Positions 1-6,997 of a DNA stretch of 19,469 nucleotides are shown piece by piece. A model generated the notes under the pieces. That model searched no databases. It saw nothing but the letters and a program-made list of their open reading frames with translations, and was not told the DNA's origin. This DNA comes from Candidatus Aminicenantota bacterium (GTDB lineage Bacteria; Acidobacteriota; Aminicenantia; Aminicenantales; Aminicenantaceae): the NCBI GenBank assembly GCA_030673995.1, contig DAOUYU010000007.1, positions 1-19,469 on the forward strand. The letters run 5' to 3'. The translations under genes and the position numbers were made by a program. The first letter of the stretch is position 1. Each line of letters opens with the position of its first letter.

Positions 1-117
1 GAAGAAGCTCATAGCTCATGGAAAAAAATGTCATTGAGAGGAATGCAGCATCGTGGCAATCTCACAAGTTCAAAAATTAAAGATGAAAAACTTAGGAATA
101 AAGGAGTAAGTCCATGA
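1..117 (+). CDS. 2-oxoacid:ferredoxin oxidoreductase alpha subunit, C-terminal end (partial)
   Basis: Of the three + strand frames only this one stays open from the window edge; it gives 38 residues and ends at TGA 115-117. Its stop overlaps the start of the beta subunit gene as ATGA (114-117), the usual sign of translational coupling inside an operon. The fragment itself has no diagnostic motif. The call rests on context: in four-subunit ketoacid:ferredoxin oxidoreductase operons the alpha subunit is normally encoded just before beta and gamma. The start lies outside the window. Confidence 0.5.
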   Translation, partial: EEAHSSWKKMSLRGMQHRGNLTSSKIKDEKLRNKGVSP

Positions 118-875
118 AAGATGGATATCAGCTTATATATAAAAAGCCAAAAACTCTTCTCAGTACAAGGATGCACTATTGCCCGGGATGTTTTCATTCA
201 ACAATTCATAAATTTCTGATGGAAGTGATTGAGGAACTGGATATTCAAGATAAAACAATCGGTGTTTGCCCGGTTGGATGTTCAGTGTTTGCTTATGACT
301 ACATGGATGTTGACATGCAGGAGGCCGCACACGGCCGCGCTGCTGCTGTGGCAACTGGAATTAAACGGATCCTTCCTGACAGAATTGTATTTTCTTATCA
401 GGGGGATGGCGACCTGGCAGCTATAGGCACAGCAGAAACACTGCACGCCTGCAACAGGGGCGAAAATTTTACTTTCATCTTTATCAATAACGGAATCTAC
501 GGTATGACCGGCGGCCAGATGGCCCCAACAACACTTGAGGGCCAAAAAACTACAACCTGTCCCTACGGCAGAGAAACAAAGGATTCCGGAATGCCCATGA
601 AAATGGCAGAAATCATCTCTCAATTTGAAAAAGTGGCTTATGTTGAAAGGGTAAGCTGTGATACACCGGCAAATGCCAGGAAAGCCAAGCGAGCAATCAA
701 AAAAGCCATCGAATTCCAGATGCAAGGCCTGGGAACCACATTTATCGAAGTGGCTTCCAACTGTCCTTCCGGATGGAAATGTACTCCAGAAGAATCTTTA
801 AAATGGCTGGAAGAGCAAGTCTTCCCGTATTTTCCCCTCGGTGTTTTTAAAGAACCTGCCAAGAGGAGGCAGTAA
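114..875 (+). CDS. 2-oxoacid:ferredoxin oxidoreductase, beta (thiamine diphosphate-binding) subunit
   Basis: This 253-residue protein is the TPP-binding subunit of a ferredoxin-dependent 2-oxoacid oxidoreductase (KOR/VOR type), which oxidatively decarboxylates a 2-oxoacid to an acyl-CoA and reduces ferredoxin in the cytoplasm. The TPP/Mg motif is clear: GDGD at 97-100 followed by NNGIYGMTGGQ at 125-135. Cysteines in CPGC (23-26), C52 or C56 and C217 are candidates for the proximal [4Fe-4S] cluster. A Shine-Dalgarno AAGGAG at 101-106 sits 7 bases before ATG 114, and the start overlaps the upstream stop. The gamma subunit begins one base after the stop codon. Family membership is secure. The substrate (branched-chain 2-oxoacid, 2-oxoglutarate or other) cannot be read from the sequence, so no symbol is given. 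The ferredoxin at 10816-11067 could be an electron acceptor, but that is inference. Confidence 0.93.
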   Translation: MKDGYQLIYKKPKTLLSTRMHYCPGCFHSTIHKFLMEVIEELDIQDKTIGVCPVGCSVFAYDYMDVDMQEAAHGRAAAVATGIKRILPDRIVFSYQGDGDLAAIGTAETLHACNRGENFTFIFINNGIYGMTGGQMAPTTLEGQKTTTCPYGRETKDSGMPMKMAEIISQFEKVAYVERVSCDTPANARKAKRAIKKAIEFQMQGLGTTFIEVASNCPSGWKCTPEESLKWLEEQVFPYFPLGVFKEPAKRRQ

Positions 876-876
876 A

Positions 877-1413
877 ATGTTACTGGAAATGATCTTTGCA
901 GGTTTCGGCGGACAGGGTGTACTTTCAATGGGAACACTGCTCGCCTACGCAGCCATGAAGGAAGGAAAAGAGATAAGCTGGATGCCCTCTTACGGCCCTG
1001 AAATGAGAGGCGGCACAGCAAACTGTATAGTTAACATCAGTGATCAAATGATCTCTTCTCCTATTGTCAGCAAATACGATGTGGCTGTGGTACTCAATCA
1101 ACCTAGTCTTAAAAAATTTGAACCCAGGGTGAAAAAGGGCGGCATTCTCATCTGGGAAAGCAGCACCATAAAAGAACATCCAACAAGAACAGATATAAAT
1201 GTTTATGCAATTCCGGCAATTGAAAAAGCCATCAACGAACTTAAAAATATCAAAGTGATGAACATGCTTCTGCTCGGTGTCCTGGTCAAAATTAATAAGA
1301 TTGTGAAGATAGAATCACTGCTCCTTGCATTAAAGGAAACCCTTCCCAAACATCATCACCACCTTATCCCCTTGAATAAGAAAGCTATCGAGATGGGAAT
1401 GAAGCTTGTTTAA
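877..1413 (+). CDS. 2-oxoacid:ferredoxin oxidoreductase, gamma subunit
   Basis: This 178-residue protein is the gamma subunit/domain of the same oxidoreductase, which helps bind CoA and assemble the complex. The N-terminal glycine-rich signature GFGGQGV is present close to the start, followed by MPSYGPEMRGGTANC, both typical of the family, and the length is normal for it. I place the start at ATG 877 rather than the in-frame GTG at 841. ATG 877 has an AGGAGG Shine-Dalgarno at 864-869 and puts the conserved motif at the usual distance from the N-terminus; the GTG would overlap the end of the beta gene by 35 bases. It is the last gene of the operon and converges on fabH, with only 29 bases between the two stops and no obvious hairpin terminator there. 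Confidence 0.93.
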   Translation: MLLEMIFAGFGGQGVLSMGTLLAYAAMKEGKEISWMPSYGPEMRGGTANCIVNISDQMISSPIVSKYDVAVVLNQPSLKKFEPRVKKGGILIWESSTIKEHPTRTDINVYAIPAIEKAINELKNIKVMNMLLLGVLVKINKIVKIESLLLALKETLPKHHHHLIPLNKKAIEMGMKLV

Positions 1414-1442
1414 TATGCAAAACTAGCTATGCTATGATGCTG

Positions 1443-2438
1443 TTACCATCTATAAACTACGGCTGCCCAGGTAAAGCCTGCTCCAAAGGCATCCAGCACA
1501 AGAATATCTCCTTTTTTGAGCTTGTCTGCCTCGTGCAGCTCAGCGAGACATATGGGGATGGTAGCCACAGAAGTATTGCCGTACTTATGGATGTTTGAAT
1601 AGACTTTTTCCCGGGGAATTTTTAGGCGTCTTCCTGTCGCTTCAATAATTCTTATATTTGCCTGGTGCGGAATTAAATAATCCACGTCTTCCCGTTTTAA
1701 ACCTGCTAATTTCAAGGCTTCCAGAGCCGCGTCTCCCATGCGCTTCACAGCATGCTTGAAAACCTCGTTACCTTTCATCTGAAGATAATGAAGGTCCTGG
1801 GCTATAGATTGGACACTAGCGGGAATCCTTGAACCTCCTCCAGGTTGGGAAAGGAGGTTCCCCAGATTTCCGTCAGCTTTCCAGTAAAAAGAAAGCATTC
1901 CTGAATCATCATCGCTTTCTTCGAGAACCACGGCTCCGGCTGCATCTCCAAAAAGGACACAGGTATTGCGGTCTTTCCAGTTTACGACACTTGTTAGGAG
2001 TTCTCCTCCTATCAGAAGAATGCGCTTGTTTATTCCGCTTAAGATCAAACCCTCTGCCAGAATCAGTCCATACAGAAAACCCGTACAGCCGACGGAGATA
2101 TCAAAAGCAGGAATGTAGTCAGCCCCAAGACCTTTCTGAACCCAGCAAGCCGTGGAAGGAAAAATCGTATCAGGAGTGGAAGTTCCAACGATGATAAGGT
2201 CGATATCCTTTACCTTAAGGCCAGCGTTCTTCAGAGCCCTCTTGCCAGCCTCAACCGCTAAATCAGAAGTCGCCTGGTCTTCGGATGCAATCCTTCTCTC
2301 TCTGATACCTGTTCGTGTAAGAATCCATTCATCAGAGGTATCGACCATTTTTTCAAGATCAAAATTTGTCAAGATTTTATCAGGAGCATAAAATCCGGTG
2401 CCTGTGATCTTAATTCTTCGTTTCTTTTGGTTTTCCAT
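1443..2438 (-). CDS. fabH: 3-oxoacyl-[acyl-carrier-protein] synthase III
   Basis: This 331-residue protein is beta-ketoacyl-ACP synthase III, which condenses an acyl-CoA primer with malonyl-ACP to start type II fatty-acid synthesis in the cytoplasm. The full catalytic triad is visible: Cys118 in DISVGCTGFLYG, His258 in LIPHQANIR and Asn288 in YGNTSVATIP. The N-terminal GTGFYAPDKILTN and the DEW-x-RTGI-ERR block (residues 36-49) are also classic, and the length matches the family. The primer cannot be inferred; a branched-chain acyl-CoA made by the oxidoreductase next door would fit a branched-lipid pathway, but this is speculation. ATG 2438 has no clear Shine-Dalgarno. A -10/-35 pair lies just upstream (see the promoter entry). 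It is a single gene, convergent with the oxidoreductase operon and divergent from the barrel gene. Confidence 0.95.
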   Translation of the reverse strand: MENQKKRRIKITGTGFYAPDKILTNFDLEKMVDTSDEWILTRTGIRERRIASEDQATSDLAVEAGKRALKNAGLKVKDIDLIIVGTSTPDTIFPSTACWVQKGLGADYIPAFDISVGCTGFLYGLILAEGLILSGINKRILLIGGELLTSVVNWKDRNTCVLFGDAAGAVVLEESDDDSGMLSFYWKADGNLGNLLSQPGGGSRIPASVQSIAQDLHYLQMKGNEVFKHAVKRMGDAALEALKLAGLKREDVDYLIPHQANIRIIEATGRRLKIPREKVYSNIHKYGNTSVATIPICLAELHEADKLKKGDILVLDAFGAGFTWAAVVYRW

Positions 2439-2461
2439 GGGTTTCTGTAAAAAAGATTACA

Positions 2462-2490
2462 TTTATAGCATACTCATTTTCAATTTGCAA
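2462..2490 (-). promoter_or_regulatory. Candidate promoter of fabH, sharing its -35 with the divergent gene
   Basis: On the - strand TTGCAA (2485-2490) is followed after 17 bases by TATAAA (2462-2467). This matches the sigma70-type consensus at 4/6 and 5/6 with ideal spacing, and predicts an RNA start about 15-20 bases before the fabH ATG. The hexamer is palindromic and also serves the + strand promoter. Prediction from sequence only. Confidence 0.4.
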
Positions 2491-2513
2491 TCAAGTAAGA
2501 AGGGAGTTAAAAT
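2485..2513 (+). promoter_or_regulatory. Candidate promoter of the outer-membrane protein/carboxypeptidase pair
   Basis: On the + strand TTGCAA (2485-2490) is followed after 17 bases by TAAAAT (2508-2513), 4/6 and 5/6 to consensus. The predicted start of RNA is near 2520, only about 7 bases before ATG 2527. This would give a nearly leaderless message and agrees with the lack of a Shine-Dalgarno there. Confidence 0.4.
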
Positions 2514-2526
2514 CTAGAATTCAGAG

Positions 2527-3774
2527 ATGAGAAATCGTGGATTTTGGTTTTCTTTTTTGCTTGTTCTCTCGATCCATGTTCTTTTTCCCGGAACTTCCTG
2601 GCCTAAAATGACACTGCAGTATGAGGACGAAGCCCCTTTCAGAACCTGGAATTCTTTCGGCATCGCAACGGCTTCCTCTCTCGCTTTGGGGGAAACTCGG
2701 TTCACAATAGCGGCTGATTGTTCAGTGGCGCTTTCAAATCCTGCTCTCCTGAGCCGCCTTCCCCGAATCACTTTTACTCTCAGCTCCTATCTAAGCTCTG
2801 CTTCATTCCATAAATATTCTATCGTGAACACAGGAGTGCTTTATACGGACGGAAACCTTTCTTCAGAACTGCTTGGATTGGATTTTGCCGGCGCTTCATT
2901 CAGAGTGAAAAACTGGACACTAGCATTAAGTATGGCCCTTGTTGAAAATTACCATCGCCCTGAAGCTGGCTATAGTTCCACATGGGGAGGTGATCCTTAC
3001 GAGTCAATAAATTTTGAGCAAGAAGGTGTACTCAAAAACATCAATTTTTCCATCGCCCGAGAGATCTTCAACGGCCTCTCTGCGGGCTTCGGATTAAATT
3101 ATGTATATGGCCATTTCGAAAAAACTGTAACAGATATTGATCATATTTATAATATTGCGATTACCGACAGCCTATCCCACGAATTCAAAGGATTCTTCCT
3201 CAACGGAGGCCTTATTTGGAATTTAACAGATAGAATCGCAATCGCTGCCGTATTTAGAACGCCCTTTGTGAAAAAATCAGACAGCGAAAGTCTAAAAAGA
3301 AACTCTACTCCTGATACAAATACAGATATTAAGACTGAGGTCTCCAGCCGCTCTGAGTATAAGCAACCCCTTGTGGTGGGTTTGGGAGTCAGCTACAAAT
3401 TCTCACCAAATCTTAAAGTCTCTTCTGATCTTACTTTTTATAACTGGTCAAAATACAGCATCATTTATTTTGGACAGGAAAATGAGCTCGAGAGGAATTT
3501 CAAAGACACCATAAAGATTGGAGCCGGAATCGAGCATATGGTCTCTGCCGATATCTTTGGTCAAAAAATCAGTATTCCTCTAAGAGCAGGTTTGAGCTAC
3601 GATCCACAGCCAATGAAGGAGCCGGGCTCATCTTATTTTTATTATTCCCTCGGCACTGGATTTCACTGGGAGAAATTTCATCTTGACGCAGGATTACTTT
3701 TTGGTCAGGAGAAAGGTTCCGGAGACTCTCTATCCGGACGAAAAGCTGTCCTATCCCTAACCCTTGAGTTATAG
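2527..3774 (+). CDS. Outer-membrane beta-barrel protein, FadL/OmpP1-like
   Basis: This 415-residue protein has a cleavable signal peptide (basic MRNR, hydrophobic core to about residue 20, then PGTSW). The rest alternates short beta strands with polar turns, as expected of an outer-membrane barrel. Three segments recall the FadL/toluene-transporter family: NPALL at 71-75 (where family members have an N-P-A-G/A motif near the N-terminal hatch), DLTFYNWSKY at 301-310 and the PLRAGLSYDPQPM block at about 351-363. FadL proteins pass hydrophobic compounds such as fatty acids across the outer membrane; the substrate here is unknown. It lies 8 bases upstream of a secreted carboxypeptidase, probably in one transcript. 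There is no good Shine-Dalgarno before ATG 2527, but the signal peptide supports this start. The family call is moderate; a generic barrel is certain enough to imply a diderm cell. Confidence 0.7.
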   Translation: MRNRGFWFSFLLVLSIHVLFPGTSWPKMTLQYEDEAPFRTWNSFGIATASSLALGETRFTIAADCSVALSNPALLSRLPRITFTLSSYLSSASFHKYSIVNTGVLYTDGNLSSELLGLDFAGASFRVKNWTLALSMALVENYHRPEAGYSSTWGGDPYESINFEQEGVLKNINFSIAREIFNGLSAGFGLNYVYGHFEKTVTDIDHIYNIAITDSLSHEFKGFFLNGGLIWNLTDRIAIAAVFRTPFVKKSDSESLKRNSTPDTNTDIKTEVSSRSEYKQPLVVGLGVSYKFSPNLKVSSDLTFYNWSKYSIIYFGQENELERNFKDTIKIGAGIEHMVSADIFGQKISIPLRAGLSYDPQPMKEPGSSYFYYSLGTGFHWEKFHLDAGLLFGQEKGSGDSLSGRKAVLSLTLEL

Positions 3775-3782
3775 GTGTTCTC

Positions 3783-5213
3783 ATGACAAAAAAAATGATT
3801 TTTCTTATTGTGGCCCTTAGCCTTGTGCTTATTCCTCTAAAAGCACAGGATTACCGGATCAAGGAAATTGTCAGTGTCGAAAAAAAACATAAAACCATAA
3901 AAAAACTCCAAGAGATGAACCTTGATTTTCTGATGGAGCGCAATAACAGGGTTTATGTCATAGTCGGTTATAACGATTTCCTTAAGCTACACGAGGAAAA
4001 TATTCTCTATACCCTGGAGACTTACAATTTTTATCCTTTCAAACAGAAAAAGCTCTCCCTCCAGGGAGGGGTGAATGGCGCTTTTCATTCTTATAGAGAG
4101 GTAGAACAAGAATTACTGAACCTTGAGAACACCTACCCTGAAATCGCCAGTGTTTTAAAGATCGGTGAAAGCTTGGAGGGAAGAAATATTTATGCCCTCA
4201 AAATAAGCGACCATGTCCATCTGGATGAGAACGAGGCCGAAGTGCTCTTCATCGGATGCCACCATGCACGCGAATGGATTTCGGTCGAAGTGCCCTTAAT
4301 GCTGGGAAAATATCTGGCTGAAAACTACGGGAATAATTCCGAGGTCAAAGACATTGTCGATCAAAGCGAAATATGGATCGTCCCCCTTTTAAATCCAGAT
4401 GGTTTAGATTATTCCATCCATTTTTATCGCTACTGGCGGAAAAACAGACGTGATAACGGAGATGGAACATATGGAGTCGACCTCAACAGGAATTACGGAT
4501 ACAGGTGGGGATACGACGACAGAGGGTCGAGCCCAAACACGGCCTCCAATGTCTACCGGGGCATGACTGCCTTTTCCGAGCCGGAAACGCAGGTCATAAG
4601 AGACTTTTATGCAGGCAGGAATTTTCAAGCCATGATCACCTATCATAACTATTCCCAGCTTATCCTGTATCCATGGGGATATACAGAGGAACTCACAGAG
4701 CAAAATGACCTTCTCAGTCAGATTGCAGCAGACATGTCTGGGCTAATAGAATCAGTAAACGGAAGGATCTACGTGGATGAGCCTGCAAGTTCACTGTATC
4801 TTACCAACGGTGATACCACAGACTGGAGTTTTGGCGTCTACGGCATTCCTTCTTTCACTATAGAGCTCCCGCCCGAAGGCTGGGAATACGGGGGCTTCTT
4901 CAATCCAGAGGAGGATATTCAGCCGATCTTCAATGAGAATCTTCCAGCAGCGCTCTATCTTATCGATTGGTCTATTCAAAACGTCGGCTCTCCAACAGAA
5001 ATCCCTGAAAGGAAAAGAATGATACCCGAAAAATGGATGAAAAAGCCACGCATTCGGGAAAAGCAGCTCAAACAAGATAGGCGAAATCCACGAGATTCAC
5101 ATTATAAGCCTGTAAAGAGAGAAAAAATAAAGGATCCTAAGGTGAAATACAATCCTCCAGCGCAAGGTTCAAAATCCACGACCAAAAATCGCAAAGAAAT
5201 AAAAAAGAGTTAG
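3783..5213 (+). CDS. Secreted M14 zinc carboxypeptidase (carboxypeptidase T-like) with cationic C-terminal tail
   Basis: This 476-residue exopeptidase has a signal peptide (residues 1-22, ending LKAQ), a probable propeptide (about 23-100) and an M14 catalytic domain (about 101-397). Zinc ligands are His161 and Glu164 (HHAREW) and His288 (TYHNYS). Substrate-binding Asn235-Arg236 lie in DLNRNYG, Tyr339 is the equivalent of carboxypeptidase A Tyr248, and the catalytic base is Glu361 (FTIELPP). Aligned on Tyr339, the S1' positions 250/253/255 of carboxypeptidase A read Thr341, Asp344 and Thr346. As I recall it, this is the carboxypeptidase T pattern, associated with broad specificity for hydrophobic and basic C-termini. 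Residues about 408-476 form a Lys/Arg-rich, low-complexity tail not part of the family domain. AGGTG just before the start overlaps the upstream stop and is a possible Shine-Dalgarno. It probably acts outside the cytoplasm on peptides. Confidence 0.92.
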   Translation: MTKKMIFLIVALSLVLIPLKAQDYRIKEIVSVEKKHKTIKKLQEMNLDFLMERNNRVYVIVGYNDFLKLHEENILYTLETYNFYPFKQKKLSLQGGVNGAFHSYREVEQELLNLENTYPEIASVLKIGESLEGRNIYALKISDHVHLDENEAEVLFIGCHHAREWISVEVPLMLGKYLAENYGNNSEVKDIVDQSEIWIVPLLNPDGLDYSIHFYRYWRKNRRDNGDGTYGVDLNRNYGYRWGYDDRGSSPNTASNVYRGMTAFSEPETQVIRDFYAGRNFQAMITYHNYSQLILYPWGYTEELTEQNDLLSQIAADMSGLIESVNGRIYVDEPASSLYLTNGDTTDWSFGVYGIPSFTIELPPEGWEYGGFFNPEEDIQPIFNENLPAALYLIDWSIQNVGSPTEIPERKRMIPEKWMKKPRIREKQLKQDRRNPRDSHYKPVKREKIKDPKVKYNPPAQGSKSTTKNRKEIKKS

Positions 5214-5277
5214 CTCTGTTTCCCTAAACCTTTGCGAATAACATATATGGATATGCTAAACTGAGCTCAGAAATAAA

Positions 5278-5306
5278 TTGACAAAGCGTATCTAAATGCT
5301 TATTAA
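5278..5306 (+). promoter_or_regulatory. Candidate promoter of the coiled-coil protein gene
   Basis: A perfect TTGACA (5278-5283) is followed after 17 bases by TATTAA (5301-5306; 4/6 to TATAAT), about 40 bases before ATG 5348. It lies in the 134-base gap after the carboxypeptidase gene. Sequence prediction only; a second -10-like GATAAT at 5312 has the wrong spacing. Confidence 0.4.
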
Positions 5307-5347
5307 TAAAGGATAATATAAACCTTATTTAAGAGATAATATATACA

Positions 5348-6388
5348 ATGATAGATTCCATCTTAAGCATTGTGTCTTTGCAGGAAACTTCTCCTATTCC
5401 AAGAGAAGGAATTCCCTACTGGACCCTTTGGTTTTTCCTCTGCATAATCATACTGCTGATCACTTTCATATTCTTAAGAGACAAATCCTTGAGGCAGCGA
5501 GTAAATCTATTTCTTTCCAAAGCAAAAAGAAGATTGATAAAAACCCATCTCCAGACAAAGATCAGAAAGGAAAAGCGTAAAAAAGACGAGTTCATAATGG
5601 AACTGGGAATAAAAACCTGGAAAGAAGGCATTCGAGATAAAAAAAGTGAAAAAATAGACAAAAAACTCGAAACTCTAGAAGAGAGCAGGAACAGATCCCA
5701 GAAAGAATTGGAAGAAATTAATTCTAAAATAAAGAAGCTTGACAATCAACTCACAGAAAGCGGCGAGAAACATGATGAGCTTATTGAAAAACAGGAGGGA
5801 GATAAAAAACCTTTCCAGGAAAAACTGGATGAAACAAAAGAAAAGGAAAGGCTCATAGAACTTCACCTTATCCAAAAGCAAAAAGAAATCGAGGATGAGG
5901 AAAAAAGCTTGATGGCCGCAGAAAAGGAAGTCAAAGACATAGAATTAAGCTCAAATCTTTCTGAAGCAAATAAGAAAAGCCAAATAAAAGAGGTCAAAGA
6001 AAAAATAAAAAAACTGGAAACGAGCAGAGAAAAGATTCAAAAAGAGCTTGAAGAACTTAGGGGGAAAAAACCGGAATTGGAAAAAGAGATAAAAAACATT
6101 CAAAGAAAAATAAATGATTATGGGAGAACAATAAAGAAAATAGAAAAAGAGAAAAAAGAGATAAGAAAAATAATCCTCAAGGAAATCAAGGAATTGAGAA
6201 AAGACAAGAGCACAGTCCAAAAAAAGATAAAGGAGACTGAAAAACAAAAAGAACCGCTCTTTGAAGACTTGGGTAAAGTCATTGACAAACTTAGAACCGA
6301 CAACAAAGAGCTCACTCCTCTTTACTCACAGATAGACAAGATAAATAAGCGCGTTCAAGATATCGAAAAACAGATACAAAATATATAG
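5348..6388 (+). CDS. Membrane-anchored long coiled-coil protein, function unknown
   Basis: This 346-residue protein is not a recognised family. Residues 1-25 are a short N-terminal segment, 26-43 (LWFFLCIIILLITFIFLR) form one transmembrane helix, and the basic stretch after it (RDKSLRQR... KRRLIK) predicts the rest to be cytoplasmic. From about residue 80 to the end the sequence is almost pure Glu/Lys-rich heptads with Leu/Ile at core spacing, that is, a long uninterrupted coiled coil. There is no enzyme motif. The reverse strand carries several open frames, which reflect the AAA/GAA codon bias and are not genes. ATG 5348 has only a weak AAGAG upstream. It sits between the carboxypeptidase and queH with its own likely promoter. 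A structural, scaffold or membrane-tether role is possible but unproven; coiled-coil composition can mimic many families in searches. Confidence 0.8.
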   Translation: MIDSILSIVSLQETSPIPREGIPYWTLWFFLCIIILLITFIFLRDKSLRQRVNLFLSKAKRRLIKTHLQTKIRKEKRKKDEFIMELGIKTWKEGIRDKKSEKIDKKLETLEESRNRSQKELEEINSKIKKLDNQLTESGEKHDELIEKQEGDKKPFQEKLDETKEKERLIELHLIQKQKEIEDEEKSLMAAEKEVKDIELSSNLSEANKKSQIKEVKEKIKKLETSREKIQKELEELRGKKPELEKEIKNIQRKINDYGRTIKKIEKEKKEIRKIILKEIKELRKDKSTVQKKIKETEKQKEPLFEDLGKVIDKLRTDNKELTPLYSQIDKINKRVQDIEKQIQNI

Positions 6389-6439
6389 ATAACAACAAAT
6401 CTTATTTACTCCCCATATCTTCCAGTTTACAATATAACT

Positions 6440-6997
6440 ATGGATAAGCCGAAAATACTGGTTCATATATGTTGTGCACCAGACGCACTCTATGTCCTGG
6501 GCATTCTTAAAGAAAACTATGAAGTCAGCGGATATTTTTACAATCCCAATATCCATCCTCATGAGGAATACGATTTAAGATTGAAGGAGACGAAAAAAGT
6601 GGCCGCTATACTAAAGGTGAAGCTTTTCGAGGACATCTATGATGATGAGCGATGGTTTGAGATCACTCAAAAATTCAAGGAGGAGCCTGAAAAAGGGCAA
6701 CGATGTGACGTTTGCTATGCGATGAGACTTGATAGGACAGCCCAAAAAGCCTCTCAACTCGGCTTCGATATATTCACTTCAGTCATGAGTCTCAGTCCAT
6801 GGAAAAAAGCCGATGTTCTTAACCGAATTGGAAAAATGTTTGCACGCAGATACAAAGTAAATTTTTTAGAGGCCAATTTCAAAAAGAAAGATGGCTTCAA
6901 AAAAAGCATTGAACTCAGCAAACAACACGGACTCTACCGCCAGGACTATTGTGGATGCATATACAGCAAAGAAAATAAGCATGAAAACAAAAAATAA
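6440..6997 (+). CDS. queH: Epoxyqueuosine reductase QueH
   Basis: This 185-residue protein belongs to the QueH (former DUF208) family, which reduces epoxyqueuosine to queuosine in tRNA, the last step of queuosine synthesis, and replaces the B12-dependent QueG. The family's cysteine pairs are all visible: C11-C12 (HICCAPD), C89 and C92 (RCDVCYAMRL) and C171 and C173 (YRQDYCGC). They supply the iron-sulfur/iron site known in this family. The length is typical and no domain is missing. There is no evident Shine-Dalgarno before ATG 6440. The 3' end overlaps the hypF start by 17 bases, so the two are probably co-transcribed; no functional link between them is obvious. No other queuosine gene is in the window. 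Confidence 0.93.
   Translation: MDKPKILVHICCAPDALYVLGILKENYEVSGYFYNPNIHPHEEYDLRLKETKKVAAILKVKLFEDIYDDERWFEITQKFKEEPEKGQRCDVCYAMRLDRTAQKASQLGFDIFTSVMSLSPWKKADVLNRIGKMFARRYKVNFLEANFKKKDGFKKSIELSKQHGLYRQDYCGCIYSKENKHENKK

Noticed and set aside
282..725. A 147-codon open frame on the - strand opposite the oxidoreductase beta gene.
   Set aside because: The + strand frame has complete TPP motifs and a ribosome site; the reverse frame has no family features and is a shadow.
5416..6315. Several - strand open frames rich in Phe, Leu and Ser opposite the coiled-coil gene.
   Set aside because: They are the reverse reading of AAA/GAA/AAG codons in a Lys/Glu-rich protein, and lack ribosome sites.
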